This document shows positions 44,429 to 53,854 of a stretch of DNA of 62,966 nucleotides, in pieces. The first letter of the stretch is position 1. Every line of letters begins with the position of its first letter. The stretch covers positions 1 through 62,966 of the forward strand of contig CAIPYV010000074.1 in the NCBI GenBank assembly GCA_903869365.1. The letters run 5' to 3'. The translations under genes and the position numbers were made by a program. Under the pieces are notes generated by a model that saw only the letters and a list, made by a program, of their open reading frames with translations, made no database searches and was not told the origin of the DNA. The DNA comes from an uncultured Chlorobiaceae bacterium. Lineage in GTDB: Bacteria; Bacteroidota; Chlorobiia; Chlorobiales; Chlorobiaceae.

Positions 44429-44641
44429 TCAATCTTCATCGAGGGTAAAGCCGATCTTTATGGTCACCTGCCAATAGGCAATTTTCTGGTTCTCTACATG
44501 GCCGCGGGTCTCGACTACTTCAACCCACTTGATATTTCGGATTGACTCAGATGCTTTTGCAACAGCATTATTGACGGCTTCTTCAATGCTTGTTGGCGAA
44601 GAACCTACAATTTCGATTTTCTTATAAATGTGAGCGCTCAT
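44429..44641 (-). CDS. Dodecin family flavin-binding protein
   Basis: This 70-residue protein reads YKKIEIVGSSPTSIEEAVNNAV, then KWVEVVETRGHV and YWQVTIKIGF, the standard dodecin sequence with the Trp that sandwiches flavin (IKWVEV). Dodecins assemble as hollow dodecamers that store or sequester riboflavin/FMN, or CoA in some halophile and Gram-positive members. It is monocistronic, sharing a terminator with pckG. Confidence 0.92.
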   Translation of the reverse strand: MSAHIYKKIEIVGSSPTSIEEAVNNAVAKASESIRNIKWVEVVETRGHVENQKIAYWQVTIKIGFTLDED

Positions 44642-44777
44642 GGCGTGTCATGGTTTAAGTGCTTGAAAAAAAGAAGGTACACGTAAGGTGACGCGTGTTT
44701 CAGGTCAGCACTTATATTAGCAATTCATGAGAAATCTTCAAATAACCTTTCTCTGCACAGGGGAGATCAGTTATTTT

Positions 44778-45650
44778 TTATCGGGTACTCTCTTTTTCAT
44801 CCTGGTAATTTCTGATAAGGTTTTCGGCGGAAAGGGATGCTTTGGTATAAGCAGTTTCCATTGAGCTGATAAAGTTACTGGTTGAACGCCAGAACGGAAT
44901 TGGTCCGAGTCGCTTAATCATGGAGGCTGGCACTTTTGGCAGAGTATGGGTGATTGCGTGCCCGGTTGCCGGGCTGGTGCCCCAGAAAGTATGGTTGGTC
45001 GGAAGAGGTTCCGGCGGGGCTACTGGTTCATGATATTCCTTTTTTCCCCTTGGGCCCTGCAGTCTGTTGCCGATAGCCTTGAGAGAAGCATCTTTCTCCA
45101 TTCCCCGTAAGGTGAAGAGGAGAAATGGGTCACGGTCTAAGGCTTCGGCCATGATATAGAGAACAGCGGCAATGTGTTTGCAGGGGTTTGAGTAGTCCGG
45201 GCATGAGCAGGTGGTCTGCAGATCATTGTATTTTTCTGGGAAGAGAGGAATTTTGGCGGTTTTACATTCCTGCTCTATGCTTTCCGGCATTTCGTTGTTG
45301 AGGAGTTGTGCTATGAAAAGCGGTTTTGCTGAAAGTTTTGCGGTCAACGTTTCCAGCTGTATTTTCGAATAGGGGTTGAGTTTGATCGTAACGGTGTAAG
45401 GTTTTGATCTTGAACCCTGAACTTTGGCCGATACTCCTTTGGAGGTCATGGCAAGATCGGTGACCTGGCCGCTACGGGCATAGGTTTTCCCGCGTGCAAG
45501 TCTTGAGCCGACAGGAAAACTTTCGAGCGTCTCTATCCAATGTTTCCCCCACCATGTTTTAGCAAGTGCCCCCCGTTTGGTTTGCGTCTTGATGCCCCCT
45601 TTTGCCGCTTTAGGCTTCGTAGGGATGTAGCGTAGATGCCATGGTGCCAT
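44778..45650 (-). CDS. SWIM zinc-finger protein
   Basis: This 290-residue protein has a central SWIM domain CSCPDYSNPCKHIAAVLY (CxCx6CxH, about residues 155-172), an N-terminal conserved segment (AKTWWGKHWIETLESF) and a less conserved C-terminal part. SWIM domains bind DNA or proteins. It begins 4 bases after the stop of the SNF2 helicase gene on the same strand, and the same pairing occurs in many bacteria, so the two products very likely work together. Function is unknown; a chromatin-like or transcription-coupled remodelling role is guesswork. Confidence 0.85.
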   Translation of the reverse strand: MAPWHLRYIPTKPKAAKGGIKTQTKRGALAKTWWGKHWIETLESFPVGSRLARGKTYARSGQVTDLAMTSKGVSAKVQGSRSKPYTVTIKLNPYSKIQLETLTAKLSAKPLFIAQLLNNEMPESIEQECKTAKIPLFPEKYNDLQTTCSCPDYSNPCKHIAAVLYIMAEALDRDPFLLFTLRGMEKDASLKAIGNRLQGPRGKKEYHEPVAPPEPLPTNHTFWGTSPATGHAITHTLPKVPASMIKRLGPIPFWRSTSNFISSMETAYTKASLSAENLIRNYQDEKESTR

Positions 45651-45654
45651 AAGG

Positions 45655-48600
45655 TTATTCTCCCGATGCTTCTTGCCCGAGCATAATCAGGTTACGTAAA
45701 TCATTATTTGACAGTTCGGTCAGCCACTGTTCTCCGGTTCCAAGAACTTTACCGGCAACGGCTGTTTTTTTATCGATCATATCGTCAATACGTTCTTCGA
45801 GCGTTCCTGCTGTAATGAATTTGTGAACCTCAACGTTTTTATTCTGCCCGATACGGAAGGCCCGGTCAGTCGCCTGATTTTCTACGGCAGGGTTCCACCA
45901 TCGGTCATAGTGAATGACATGATTGGCTGTGGTAAGATTGAGGCCGGTTCCTCCAGCCTTCAGCGAAAGAATAAAGATTCCTGGAGATTTGCTCTCTTGC
46001 TGAAAGGTATCGATCATCTGGTCGCGTCTTTTTTTACTGATGCCGCCATGCAGGAAAAAAACCTCTTCACCGAACAGTTTCTGCAGGTATTGCTGAATGA
46101 TTTTGCCCATTTGGGTAAACTGGGTAAAAATAAGAGTTTTTTCACCGGCTTCCCTGATTTCATCAAGCAGTTCTGTCAGACGCTGCAATTTGCCGGAACG
46201 GTTGACGATGTCGGAATTATCGCCGAGAAAATGGGCCGGATGGTTGCAGACCTGTTTAAGTTTGAGCAGGAGGGCAAGCACCAGTCCCCTTCTGTCGATG
46301 CCTTCTGCCAATGCAATTTTTTCGTGCAGTTCGTCTACAACCGCTTTGTAGAGGGAGGCTTGTTCTTTGGTGAGGGTGCAATACTCCTTCATTTCAATTT
46401 TATCGGGAAGATCTGAAATGATCGAAGAGTCGGTTTTCATACGGCGCAGAATAAACGGTCCGGTCAGTCTCTTTAATCGATGAGATGCTTCAGTATCGCC
46501 GTACCACTGTATCGGGGTATAAAAGTTTTCTCTGAAAAAGTGCTGGGTACCGAGAAAACCCGGATTGAGAAATTCCATCAATGCCCACAGGTCGCCGACA
46601 TGGTTTTCAACCGGTGTTCCGGTCAGGGCGATACGGTAATCCGCCCGGATTGAGCGGGCTGCTTTTGACTGCTTTGTTTCGGGGTTTTTGATATTCTGCG
46701 CCTCATCAAGGACGATACCTGCCCATGCGACCTCTGCAAACAGTTCAATATCGCGCATCAGCAGGCCGTAGCTTGAAATGACAAGGGCTGATTCGCTGGC
46801 AGCTTTGCGAAAATTGGCGGCTTTCATCCGGTCGATGCCGTGATGGATCAGTATGGTTATATCCGGCGTGAACTGTTGAGCCTCTTTCCGCCAGTTGTTG
46901 ACGACCGAGGTCGGGCAGATCAGCAGAACTGCTCTTTTTTCGCCAAGATCCCGTTCTCTCTGAATCATGGCAAGAGTCTGGATGGTTTTTCCGAGGCCCA
47001 TGTCATCGGCAAGGCAGGCGCCAAGGCCCCATCGCCGAAGAAAAGAGAGCCATGAATAGCCGCGCTCCTGGTAGGGTCTTAGCGTTCCCTGAAACCGCTC
47101 TGGCTGTGGGAGCATCTCGAACTGGTTATCGCCGGAAAGCTTTTCCAGCAGTTCCTGAAGCCATCCATCAACTTCTATTGAGCGTATGAGCACTCCATCC
47201 TCTTTTCTTTTTGCGCCAAGTGCTGTTGTGAGGATATGGCGGGCTGAGAGCTCTTCCTTTGGTTTTTTTTCAAGGAAACGAACAGCAGCGGCAAGCTCTT
47301 TGTGGTCAAGTTGTGTCCATTGTCCGCGAACTTTCAAGAGAGGTGCTTTTAATGCGGCTAACGTTTTCAGTTCATCCAGATCAAGTTCTTCGTTGCCGAG
47401 AGCTGCGGCATAATTGCAGGCTATCATCGTGTCGAGCGTCAGGCCCGAACCGCTTCCCTGCATTACAGGAACTTTGGTTTTCGTTTTAATACCAATCCGG
47501 TTGAATCCTCCACGACCGCTCCACCATGATGGAAGCATGACAATAAAACCACTACTGCGAAGGAACTCAGCGTACTCTGTGAGGAAACTGTAGGCTCCGT
47601 CGGCATCAAGGGTAAATCCTCCGGGTTTTGTCTTTTTCAGACTTTCGGTGACTGCTGGATAGAGAGCGGAAGCTTGACCTAATGCTGTCAGTATAAATTC
47701 TGTATAATCAGGGAGGTACGATGTAATGTGTTGTGAGGCGGCGCTCTCAGGTTTCCACAGATCCGCAGTGTTGAGTATAAGACTTGGGTCGGTTTTCAAC
47801 TGAAGCTGATAGATGACCTGCCAGAGATCTTTATTTTTACCGGTTTCTTGCGGTTCTGCAAGCTGGAAGCAGAAGGTGAACGGTGAAGATTCAAGCACAT
47901 CGATTGGACGGCGCCATAGCGAGAGCTGGTGGCCAAGCTTTTCAATTTCGTGCAATTTATTCCAGACTATTTGAGGTTGAGCATTTGTCAACGCCTGTAA
48001 CCAGGCATCATGAATGCTTTCGGATGGTTTGGCGGTTACCCTATTTATTTTTTCAGAAGGGCGTACTATGCTGTCAACCATAGAGGAGAGCAGCTGTTGC
48101 AGCACGGATGATGTTGCTTGTTCGGGGGGTCTGGTATCAGTGGTGCTGATCGCTCGGCATACTGGCGGCATGTTCTGTGCAAGTTTTTCAAGCACTCTTG
48201 AGCCGTCGGTGTCAGGCAACGGAAGCCATCGGGCTTCCCAGACGTTATGATGCAGAAGAACTGAGGGAAGAAACTGGTGGCCTGCAACAAGGTTCAGAGC
48301 AACGTTTACAACCTGCCGAATCCAACGGATCGAAGTGCCGAAAATGACGCCGCTCTCGTGGATGTTTCCCGCATCGGCAAGGTACGAAAGTTCCTGCAGG
48401 GAGTTGATATCCAGTGAAAGAGCTGTAATAATAAAGGGCTGGAGAGACTCTTTGCGGCGTTTGTCAGGTTCATCACCAAGAAGGGAAGATGATGGTAAAG
48501 GCTTTTGACCGCGGCATGGGAGCCATGCGACAAGTTCTTCTGTTGTATTTTTACTAAAGGCGAAAGAGATACCGATACCGTGTAATGCGAGCCGAAGTTC

Positions 48601-48678
48601 TATAAGATTGCCTGGTGAGCTTCCTTCACTCCAGAGCATCGCCGTGCCATCCAGCACTGAAACATGCAGTGCTATCAT
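45655..48678 (-). CDS. SNF2-family DEAD/DEAH helicase
   Basis: This 1007-residue protein has a large N-terminal region (about 1-530) of the bacterial SNF2-associated type, then the two-lobe SNF2 ATPase: ADDMGLGKTIQTLAM (motif I), DEAQNIKN (motif II), ALTGTPVENHVGDLW (motif III) and the C-lobe ending in RIGQNKNVEVHKFI (motif VI). Such enzymes are DNA translocases related to RapA and Swi2/Snf2, but lack the RapA N-terminal domains. It is first in an operon with the SWIM protein. No nuclease or methylase is adjacent, so it is not an obvious DISARM-type system. Confidence 0.92.
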   Translation of the reverse strand: MIALHVSVLDGTAMLWSEGSSPGNLIELRLALHGIGISFAFSKNTTEELVAWLPCRGQKPLPSSSLLGDEPDKRRKESLQPFIITALSLDINSLQELSYLADAGNIHESGVIFGTSIRWIRQVVNVALNLVAGHQFLPSVLLHHNVWEARWLPLPDTDGSRVLEKLAQNMPPVCRAISTTDTRPPEQATSSVLQQLLSSMVDSIVRPSEKINRVTAKPSESIHDAWLQALTNAQPQIVWNKLHEIEKLGHQLSLWRRPIDVLESSPFTFCFQLAEPQETGKNKDLWQVIYQLQLKTDPSLILNTADLWKPESAASQHITSYLPDYTEFILTALGQASALYPAVTESLKKTKPGGFTLDADGAYSFLTEYAEFLRSSGFIVMLPSWWSGRGGFNRIGIKTKTKVPVMQGSGSGLTLDTMIACNYAAALGNEELDLDELKTLAALKAPLLKVRGQWTQLDHKELAAAVRFLEKKPKEELSARHILTTALGAKRKEDGVLIRSIEVDGWLQELLEKLSGDNQFEMLPQPERFQGTLRPYQERGYSWLSFLRRWGLGACLADDMGLGKTIQTLAMIQRERDLGEKRAVLLICPTSVVNNWRKEAQQFTPDITILIHHGIDRMKAANFRKAASESALVISSYGLLMRDIELFAEVAWAGIVLDEAQNIKNPETKQSKAARSIRADYRIALTGTPVENHVGDLWALMEFLNPGFLGTQHFFRENFYTPIQWYGDTEASHRLKRLTGPFILRRMKTDSSIISDLPDKIEMKEYCTLTKEQASLYKAVVDELHEKIALAEGIDRRGLVLALLLKLKQVCNHPAHFLGDNSDIVNRSGKLQRLTELLDEIREAGEKTLIFTQFTQMGKIIQQYLQKLFGEEVFFLHGGISKKRRDQMIDTFQQESKSPGIFILSLKAGGTGLNLTTANHVIHYDRWWNPAVENQATDRAFRIGQNKNVEVHKFITAGTLEERIDDMIDKKTAVAGKVLGTGEQWLTELSNNDLRNLIMLGQEASGE

Positions 48679-48802
48679 CAGTTAACCTGTTTCTGTAAGG
48701 TGTTTTCCATCTTTTTTAGAATATGCGGAAGATTGCTGAAATAAGCAATGACGAGGAGTGTAAAGATAATCAGAAAAATGGCGCTTACCGATGATGGGTG
48801 AG

Positions 48803-48839
48803 GCCCGAAACAATCGTAACGCTGATGATTGTTTCGGGC
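48803..48839. repeat. Perfect 13-bp inverted repeat downstream of the acetate-transporter gene
   Basis: GCCCGAAACAATC and its exact complement are separated by 11 bases, 15 bases beyond the stop of the minus-strand transporter gene. The hairpin is very stable but lacks a T-run on either strand, so it may be an mRNA-stabilising hairpin, an unusual terminator or a protein-binding site. Confidence 0.8.
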
Positions 48840-48853
48840 AATAAAGGGTAGGT

Positions 48854-49399
48854 TTACACTCCCAGAGAGTGGAGCAGGAGTGGAATGGCGCAGAGTCCGA
48901 TGGCAATGTTGGTTGCACCGCAGATCTTGGTGATCAGTGTATTCTGCTTGTACCAGGCAAATGGAAGTAATATGGTCAGTAGGTTGATGAGCAGCAGTAC
49001 CGTGCCCAGCGGCCAGATTTTCCCCATCAGGATTGCTTTGTAGCTGAAAACCGCGGTCATGAAAAAGATAGCGAGAAACAGGTGAGCGTAGATCTTTTTG
49101 TCACCGGGGTTGTAGAAATGCATGGCTACAACAACCCAGAACAGCCCGTAGGTTGCAAAGATGGTCCCGATGTAAATTCTTGCTTCAGGCGGCATTCCAA
49201 CATCGAACAGGTAGAGGCAGACTGCGGTGAAAAGCTGGGCAATACCGCCGAAATAGAGGGCGATATGGGCAAGATTTCTTCCCAGCTTTGCGTGATCAGT
49301 ATTCTTGTCAAGCCCGAATCCCAACTGTTCCAGGCCGAACACCCAGACAGTGACCATAAGTCCAAATAACCCGATAGCTTCCGGATTAACTACATTCAT
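48854..49399 (-). CDS. GPR1/FUN34/YaaH (SatP-like) acetate transporter
   Basis: This 181-residue protein has six transmembrane helices. It begins NPEAIGLFGLMVTVWVFGL, corresponding to the NPAPLGL signature of the acetate uptake family, and has YFGGIAQLFTAVCLY and the TYGLFWVVVAM helix typical of SatP. The family moves acetate or succinate with protons across the inner membrane. Green sulfur bacteria photo-assimilate acetate, which fits. It is a single gene with a 211-base upstream gap. Confidence 0.82.
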   Translation of the reverse strand: MNVVNPEAIGLFGLMVTVWVFGLEQLGFGLDKNTDHAKLGRNLAHIALYFGGIAQLFTAVCLYLFDVGMPPEARIYIGTIFATYGLFWVVVAMHFYNPGDKKIYAHLFLAIFFMTAVFSYKAILMGKIWPLGTVLLLINLLTILLPFAWYKQNTLITKICGATNIAIGLCAIPLLLHSLGV

Positions 49400-49610
49400 T
49401 GGTAGAACTCCTTTTTGTTTTAGTGTGTTATTGTTATAGCCGTCGCCATGGTATAGCTGGTTGAAACGGCTGCGTAAATGTACTGCTATTATTTTTTAAA
49501 GAATAACAGTATTGTTCTGACGACCTTTTATGTTTGCCGGTTTCTTTTAATACCTTTGAGGTCTGATGAAGATGATAACTGAATATGATAAATGAAGATG
49601 TATTGCTGCG

Positions 49611-50921
49611 ATGACCTTATCTGCTGAAGAGTCCCCGATAAATAATCCGTTCAAGCCTGAATCTCAAAGAGGTCAGGGGGTTTCGGGACAGCTGCTTTCT
49701 GCTTTTCCTGCCTTCAGGAGCCGGAATTTTCGGCGATATTTTCCTGGTCAGGTGATTTCCATGATCGGCACCTGGATTCAGATGGTGGCGCAGGGTTGGC
49801 TGGTGCTTGAAATTACCGGTTCGGCTTTTGATGTTGGAGTTGTTGCTGCCGCTTCGACCCTGCCAACCCTCTTTCTTTCGCTTTTAGGCGGGGTTATTGT
49901 TGATCGCTATCCGAAGCGGACTATTCTGCTTTGGACTCAATCATCCGCAATGCTTCTGGCGTTTATTCTCGGTATTTTTGCAATGACGGGGATGGTAACC
50001 ATCTGGATCATTATTGTTCTTTCGTTTCTTCTCGGGTGTGTCAATGCGCTCAATGTTCCTGCACTGCAGGCTTTTCTCAGTGAAATCGTAGATCGGGAGG
50101 AGCTTTCATCAGCTATTGCGATGAATTCGGCAATTTACAATGGCTCTCGGGTGATAGGGCCTGCTATTGCTGGATTTCTTATTTCAGCAACTGGTACGGG
50201 AGTGGCGTTTATCGTCAACGGAGTAAGCTTTTTTGCTGTTATCCTTGCCCTGCTCTCCATGACGGATCTGCCAAAAGAGGTGGGTGAGAAAGTTTCCATT
50301 CATCCGTTGCAGTCGATCAAGGAGGGGTTGAAATATTCATGGGAGCATCCGTTGATACGAACCATTGTACTTTTTATCGCTGTTATTGCAATTTTTGCAT
50401 GGTCCTATGTCACGATGCTTCCGGTTATAGCCAAACACAGGTTCGGGATGGGAGCTTCAGGTCTTGGCTATCTTTACGGTGTTTCGGGCCTTGGTTCCGT
50501 TGTTGGTACCGTGGTTGTGTCCATATATTCCAGAAAAATCGACCGGATGGTTTTTATTGCTGGCGGTAATATTCTTTTTGCTCTTGCCTTGATCGGGTTT
50601 ACGCTTACAACGCTTCTGCCGGTAGCATTTTTATTTCTTTTCATCGCAGGGTTTGGACTTGTTGCAGCGGTTTCAACTATGAGCGCCACTATTCAGAGTA
50701 CGGTCGACGATCGTTTTCGGGGACGGGTCATGAGCCTCTATATGATGGTTTTCATGGGTTTCATGCCGATAGGGAACCTTGAGATCGGTTATCTGTCGGA
50801 ACACTTCGGGACAGGGTTTGCCATTCGCATCGGCTGCGTGGTCACGATCCTGGCTTCGCTGCTCCTTGTTTATTCCGGCAAAAGTGTCCGAACGGCTTAC
50901 CATCGATATAAAGCTTTATGA
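49611..50921 (+). CDS. Major facilitator superfamily exporter (MFS_3/EntS-like)
   Basis: This 436-residue protein with about 12 transmembrane helices has a long cytoplasmic N-terminus and then FRSRNFRRYFPGQVISMIGTW, the beginning typical of the MFS_3 drug and siderophore exporter group. GGVIVDRYPKRTILL is the loop 2-3 motif. Homologues export enterobactin, macrolides or other small molecules. No siderophore genes are nearby, so the substrate is unknown. The UPF0149 gene follows after 24 bases and may be co-transcribed. Confidence 0.85.
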   Translation: MTLSAEESPINNPFKPESQRGQGVSGQLLSAFPAFRSRNFRRYFPGQVISMIGTWIQMVAQGWLVLEITGSAFDVGVVAAASTLPTLFLSLLGGVIVDRYPKRTILLWTQSSAMLLAFILGIFAMTGMVTIWIIIVLSFLLGCVNALNVPALQAFLSEIVDREELSSAIAMNSAIYNGSRVIGPAIAGFLISATGTGVAFIVNGVSFFAVILALLSMTDLPKEVGEKVSIHPLQSIKEGLKYSWEHPLIRTIVLFIAVIAIFAWSYVTMLPVIAKHRFGMGASGLGYLYGVSGLGSVVGTVVVSIYSRKIDRMVFIAGGNILFALALIGFTLTTLLPVAFLFLFIAGFGLVAAVSTMSATIQSTVDDRFRGRVMSLYMMVFMGFMPIGNLEIGYLSEHFGTGFAIRIGCVVTILASLLLVYSGKSVRTAYHRYKAL

Positions 50922-50945
50922 AGTTTCAAATAAACAAGCACTTTT

Positions 50946-51665
50946 ATGGCCAAGAAAGATTATTTAGGGAAGAGCATTAACGTCATAACTGACAGTGAGC
51001 TTGAAGAGCTTGATGATTTTCTTTTTTCGGATGCAGTCCCTGAAGAGGTCATGTCGATTGATATGATTGACGGATTTCTTACCTCGTTGATCATTGGGCC
51101 GGTAACTGTTCTTCCCAGTAGATGGTTGCCTTTGGTATGGGACATGAGTGGTGAAGGAAAAGAACCGGAATTTGAGAGTGTTGAGCAGAGACAACGACTC
51201 ACGGCTCTGTTGATGAAGATGGCGAACCGCATCATTATGGAGTTAGTGTATACTGATGCTTTTGAGACACTGCCCGATTCGGGTTTCTATGAAATTGAGG
51301 ATGAGAAAGATAATGCTGTCATGTTGTGGGCAGCGGGATTTATTGCCGGAGTTCTAATGAGCGATTCGGAATGGGAAGAGGCGGCCGCTGATAAAAATGT
51401 TTTAACGCTGTTGTCTGCATTTTATGCGTTTCTTGCCCATACAGACGATTCCATGACGCCAATATTGAGGGGAGAGTTGAGGGAACTCTGGAAGAGTATA
51501 CCGGAATGTGTGAGGGCAACCAATGAAATAATGCATCCTGACATCCGTTCGGAACTCGAATTGGCACAAGAGATGATGTTTACAACCAAAGTGGCGCGAA
51601 CAGGGCGCAATGAACCTTGCCCCTGCGGCAGCGGAAAAAAATTCAAGAAATGTTGTGGCAGGTGA
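50946..51665 (+). CDS. UPF0149/YecA-family protein with SEC-C zinc motif
   Basis: This 239-residue protein has a UPF0149 domain: LEELDDFLFSD, then MIDGFLTSLIIGP and AAGFIAGVLMSD (about residues 15-160). It ends in a SEC-C motif (NEPCPCGSGKKFKKCC), the zinc-binding tail also found at the end of SecA and used to contact SecB or ribosomes. YecA-like proteins have a suspected role with ribosomes or exported proteins. Its stop overlaps the start of the MsrB gene (TGATG), which suggests coupling. Confidence 0.88.
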   Translation: MAKKDYLGKSINVITDSELEELDDFLFSDAVPEEVMSIDMIDGFLTSLIIGPVTVLPSRWLPLVWDMSGEGKEPEFESVEQRQRLTALLMKMANRIIMELVYTDAFETLPDSGFYEIEDEKDNAVMLWAAGFIAGVLMSDSEWEEAAADKNVLTLLSAFYAFLAHTDDSMTPILRGELRELWKSIPECVRATNEIMHPDIRSELELAQEMMFTTKVARTGRNEPCPCGSGKKFKKCCGR

Positions 51666-52255
51666 TGTTTTATACAATGAAGCTTAACGTTACAGTTTTT
51701 GTCATGAAACAGTTTTGTTTCTTGCTGCTTGTGTTTGGAGCACTGCAGTTCTCTTTGAAAGCGTCTGCGGAAAAAAATCAGTCACACGGAACCATGGAAA
51801 AGCAACACACTTCCAATCCCTATTATTCACGGACTGATACCTCGAAACTTAATCTGCCTGACGCGGAGTGGAAAAGGGTGCTTTCTCCGGAAGTTTATGC
51901 CACAGCCCGTCAAAAAAAGACTGAACTGTCGTTTACCGGCAAGTTCTGGGATTATACGGGGAAGGGCACTTATTACTGTGCGGCATGCGGGAATGCCCTT
52001 TTTCGCTCTGATGCCAAATTTGCCTCGACCTGCGGCTGGCCAAGTTTTTTTGAGGTGGTGCGAAAAGGCAGTGTGACCTATCTTCCGGACCGTTCATTCG
52101 GCATGGATCGGACTGAGGTACTCTGCGGGAGGTGCGGCGCACATCTTGGCCATCTCTTTGATGACGGACCGCCTCCTACAGGGAAGCGGTTTTGCATGAA
52201 CTCTGTTGTGCTGGATTTTGTTGCGGACAGGCGTGGCAGCAAAAAGGGAGAATAG
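51665..52255 (+). CDS. msrB: Peptide-methionine (R)-S-oxide reductase, exported MsrB
   Basis: The product has 196 residues from ATG 51665; starts at 51677 or 51704 (MKQFCFLLLVFGAL) are alternatives. A signal peptide precedes the MsrB domain, which has the zinc-type pairs CAACG and CGRCG, GWPSFFEV and the catalytic Cys in RFCMNSVVLDF. It repairs R-methionine sulfoxide, here probably in the periplasm. The first base overlaps the preceding gene's stop (TGATG), and the last base lies 3 bases from the convergent EmrB stop. Confidence 0.92.
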   Translation: MFYTMKLNVTVFVMKQFCFLLLVFGALQFSLKASAEKNQSHGTMEKQHTSNPYYSRTDTSKLNLPDAEWKRVLSPEVYATARQKKTELSFTGKFWDYTGKGTYYCAACGNALFRSDAKFASTCGWPSFFEVVRKGSVTYLPDRSFGMDRTEVLCGRCGAHLGHLFDDGPPPTGKRFCMNSVVLDFVADRRGSKKGE

Positions 52256-52258
52256 AGT

Positions 52259-53854
52259 TCAGTGTGTTGATGAGAGGTCGGCTTTTTCTCCTTTCTGTAT
52301 TCTGATTAAAAGAAGGAGAGGAAGTGCGAGTGCAAAGAGAAGTGAGATGAGCATAAATGCATCCATGTAAGCAAGATGGTGGCTTTGAACGAGAACGGTT
52401 CCGTCCAGCGCTTTTACGGCTGCAAGTTCGGCTTCGTTCTGTGACAGTCCGGCTTTCATGGTTGCCATCTGCTGTACAGCATCGAGCCTTGTTACTGCTG
52501 CGGGATCATAGGCAGAAAGATGGCTCAGCAGTTCCACCCGATGTGCCGCAACCCGTCTTGCGATATAGGTATTGGTGAGCGCAATGCCGAATGAACCTCC
52601 AAGCTGACGGACCATGTTGTTGAGTCCTGTTGCCTGTCCGATGTCTTTGCCGTGCAGCCCTGATACGGCAAGCATGGTGACTGGAATGAAGATAAAGCCA
52701 AGTGCGAAACCGCGCAGGAGCAGTATCAGAAAGAAGTTTTCCGAACCTGACTGCATGGTCTGCTGGCCGAGTTCCCAGCAGAAGATGGTAAAAGCGACCA
52801 TGCCGATTGCCATGAGTTTTTTGGGGTTGATGCCTCGTTGCATGGCGATGCCGAGGGGCATGGAGATCATGCCGGTTACCATGGCGCTGGGGAAGAGCAC
52901 CATCCCTGTCAGGAGTGCGGTAAAGCCGAGCAGGCGCTGGACAAAGACAGGAAAGACAAAGAGTGATCCATAGAGGCCATAACCAACAACAAAGGTGAGT
53001 ACTGCGGCTATTGCAAGGTTCTTGCTCCGGGCAAGGACTCGAAGGTCGACGGCGGGTTCCTCGGTGTGCAGTTCCCACCAGACAAATGCCACGAGTGAAA
53101 CAGCGGCGATGATGGTAAACCAGGTGATATAGGGAGTTTCAAACCAGTCTTTCGACTCTCCCCTTTCAAGAATGAACTGCAGGGAGCCTATGCCCACGGC
53201 AAGCAAGCCGATTCCGGTCCAGTCGATTTTAGAGACGGTGTGCTGCACTTTCGGTTCCCTGAGAAAGGTAAAGGCGGACCAGGCGGCAAGCAGGCCGACA
53301 GGGATGTTGACGAAAAAGCACCACTCCCATGAGAAGTAATCAACAAGAAATCCTCCGAGCAGCGGTCCTATGGTAGGGCCGAGCACAAGTCCCATGGAAA
53401 AGATGCCGGTTGCCTTGCCGCGTTCTTCGGGACGGTAGGTTTCGTAGAGAATCGCCTGGGAGGTCGGAAGGAGCGCGCCGCCCCCGAGACCCTGCAGAAA
53501 GCGGAAAAAGACCAGTGCCCAGATGTTCGGGGCCATGCCGCACAAAAGAGAGGCAAAGGTAAAAAGCAGAATGGAGCCGATGTAGTAGTTGCGTCGTCCG
53601 AGCAGGTTTCCGAGAAATCCTGAAAGAGGGATCACAATAACGTTGGCAATGGCGTAACTGGTGACGACCCATGCGACATCATCGATACTGGCGCCAAGGT
53701 TTCCGCTGATCTGGGTAAGCGCTACATTCACAATGGTAGTGTCGATCAGTTCAAGCATGGCTGAAACGATCACGGTCAAGGTGATGATTATTTTCCTGAA
53801 TCCGGTTTCATAGGAATGAAGGGGATTCGGGATGACATTGTAATCAGGTTTCAT
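52259..53854 (-). CDS. DHA2-family MFS drug exporter (EmrB-like)
   Basis: This 531-residue protein has 14 predicted transmembrane helices. It shows the DHA2 signature LDTTIVNVALTQI (as LIDTTIVNVALTQIS) and the loop motif GFLGNLLGRRNYYIGS, and ends in a hydrophobic helix followed by a short charged tail. With an EmrA-type adaptor and TolC it exports hydrophobic drugs across both membranes, powered by protons. It overlaps the adaptor gene by 4 bases (ATGA). It is last in the sigma-54-associated tolC-usp-emrA-emrB operon. Confidence 0.92.
   Translation of the reverse strand: MKPDYNVIPNPLHSYETGFRKIIITLTVIVSAMLELIDTTIVNVALTQISGNLGASIDDVAWVVTSYAIANVIVIPLSGFLGNLLGRRNYYIGSILLFTFASLLCGMAPNIWALVFFRFLQGLGGGALLPTSQAILYETYRPEERGKATGIFSMGLVLGPTIGPLLGGFLVDYFSWEWCFFVNIPVGLLAAWSAFTFLREPKVQHTVSKIDWTGIGLLAVGIGSLQFILERGESKDWFETPYITWFTIIAAVSLVAFVWWELHTEEPAVDLRVLARSKNLAIAAVLTFVVGYGLYGSLFVFPVFVQRLLGFTALLTGMVLFPSAMVTGMISMPLGIAMQRGINPKKLMAIGMVAFTIFCWELGQQTMQSGSENFFLILLLRGFALGFIFIPVTMLAVSGLHGKDIGQATGLNNMVRQLGGSFGIALTNTYIARRVAAHRVELLSHLSAYDPAAVTRLDAVQQMATMKAGLSQNEAELAAVKALDGTVLVQSHHLAYMDAFMLISLLFALALPLLLLIRIQKGEKADLSSTH

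Noticed and set aside
44778-48678. DISARM-like defence system from the SNF2 helicase
   Set aside because: No DNA methyltransferase, PLD protein or DUF1998 gene is nearby, and the SNF2-SWIM pair is widespread as a stand-alone unit.
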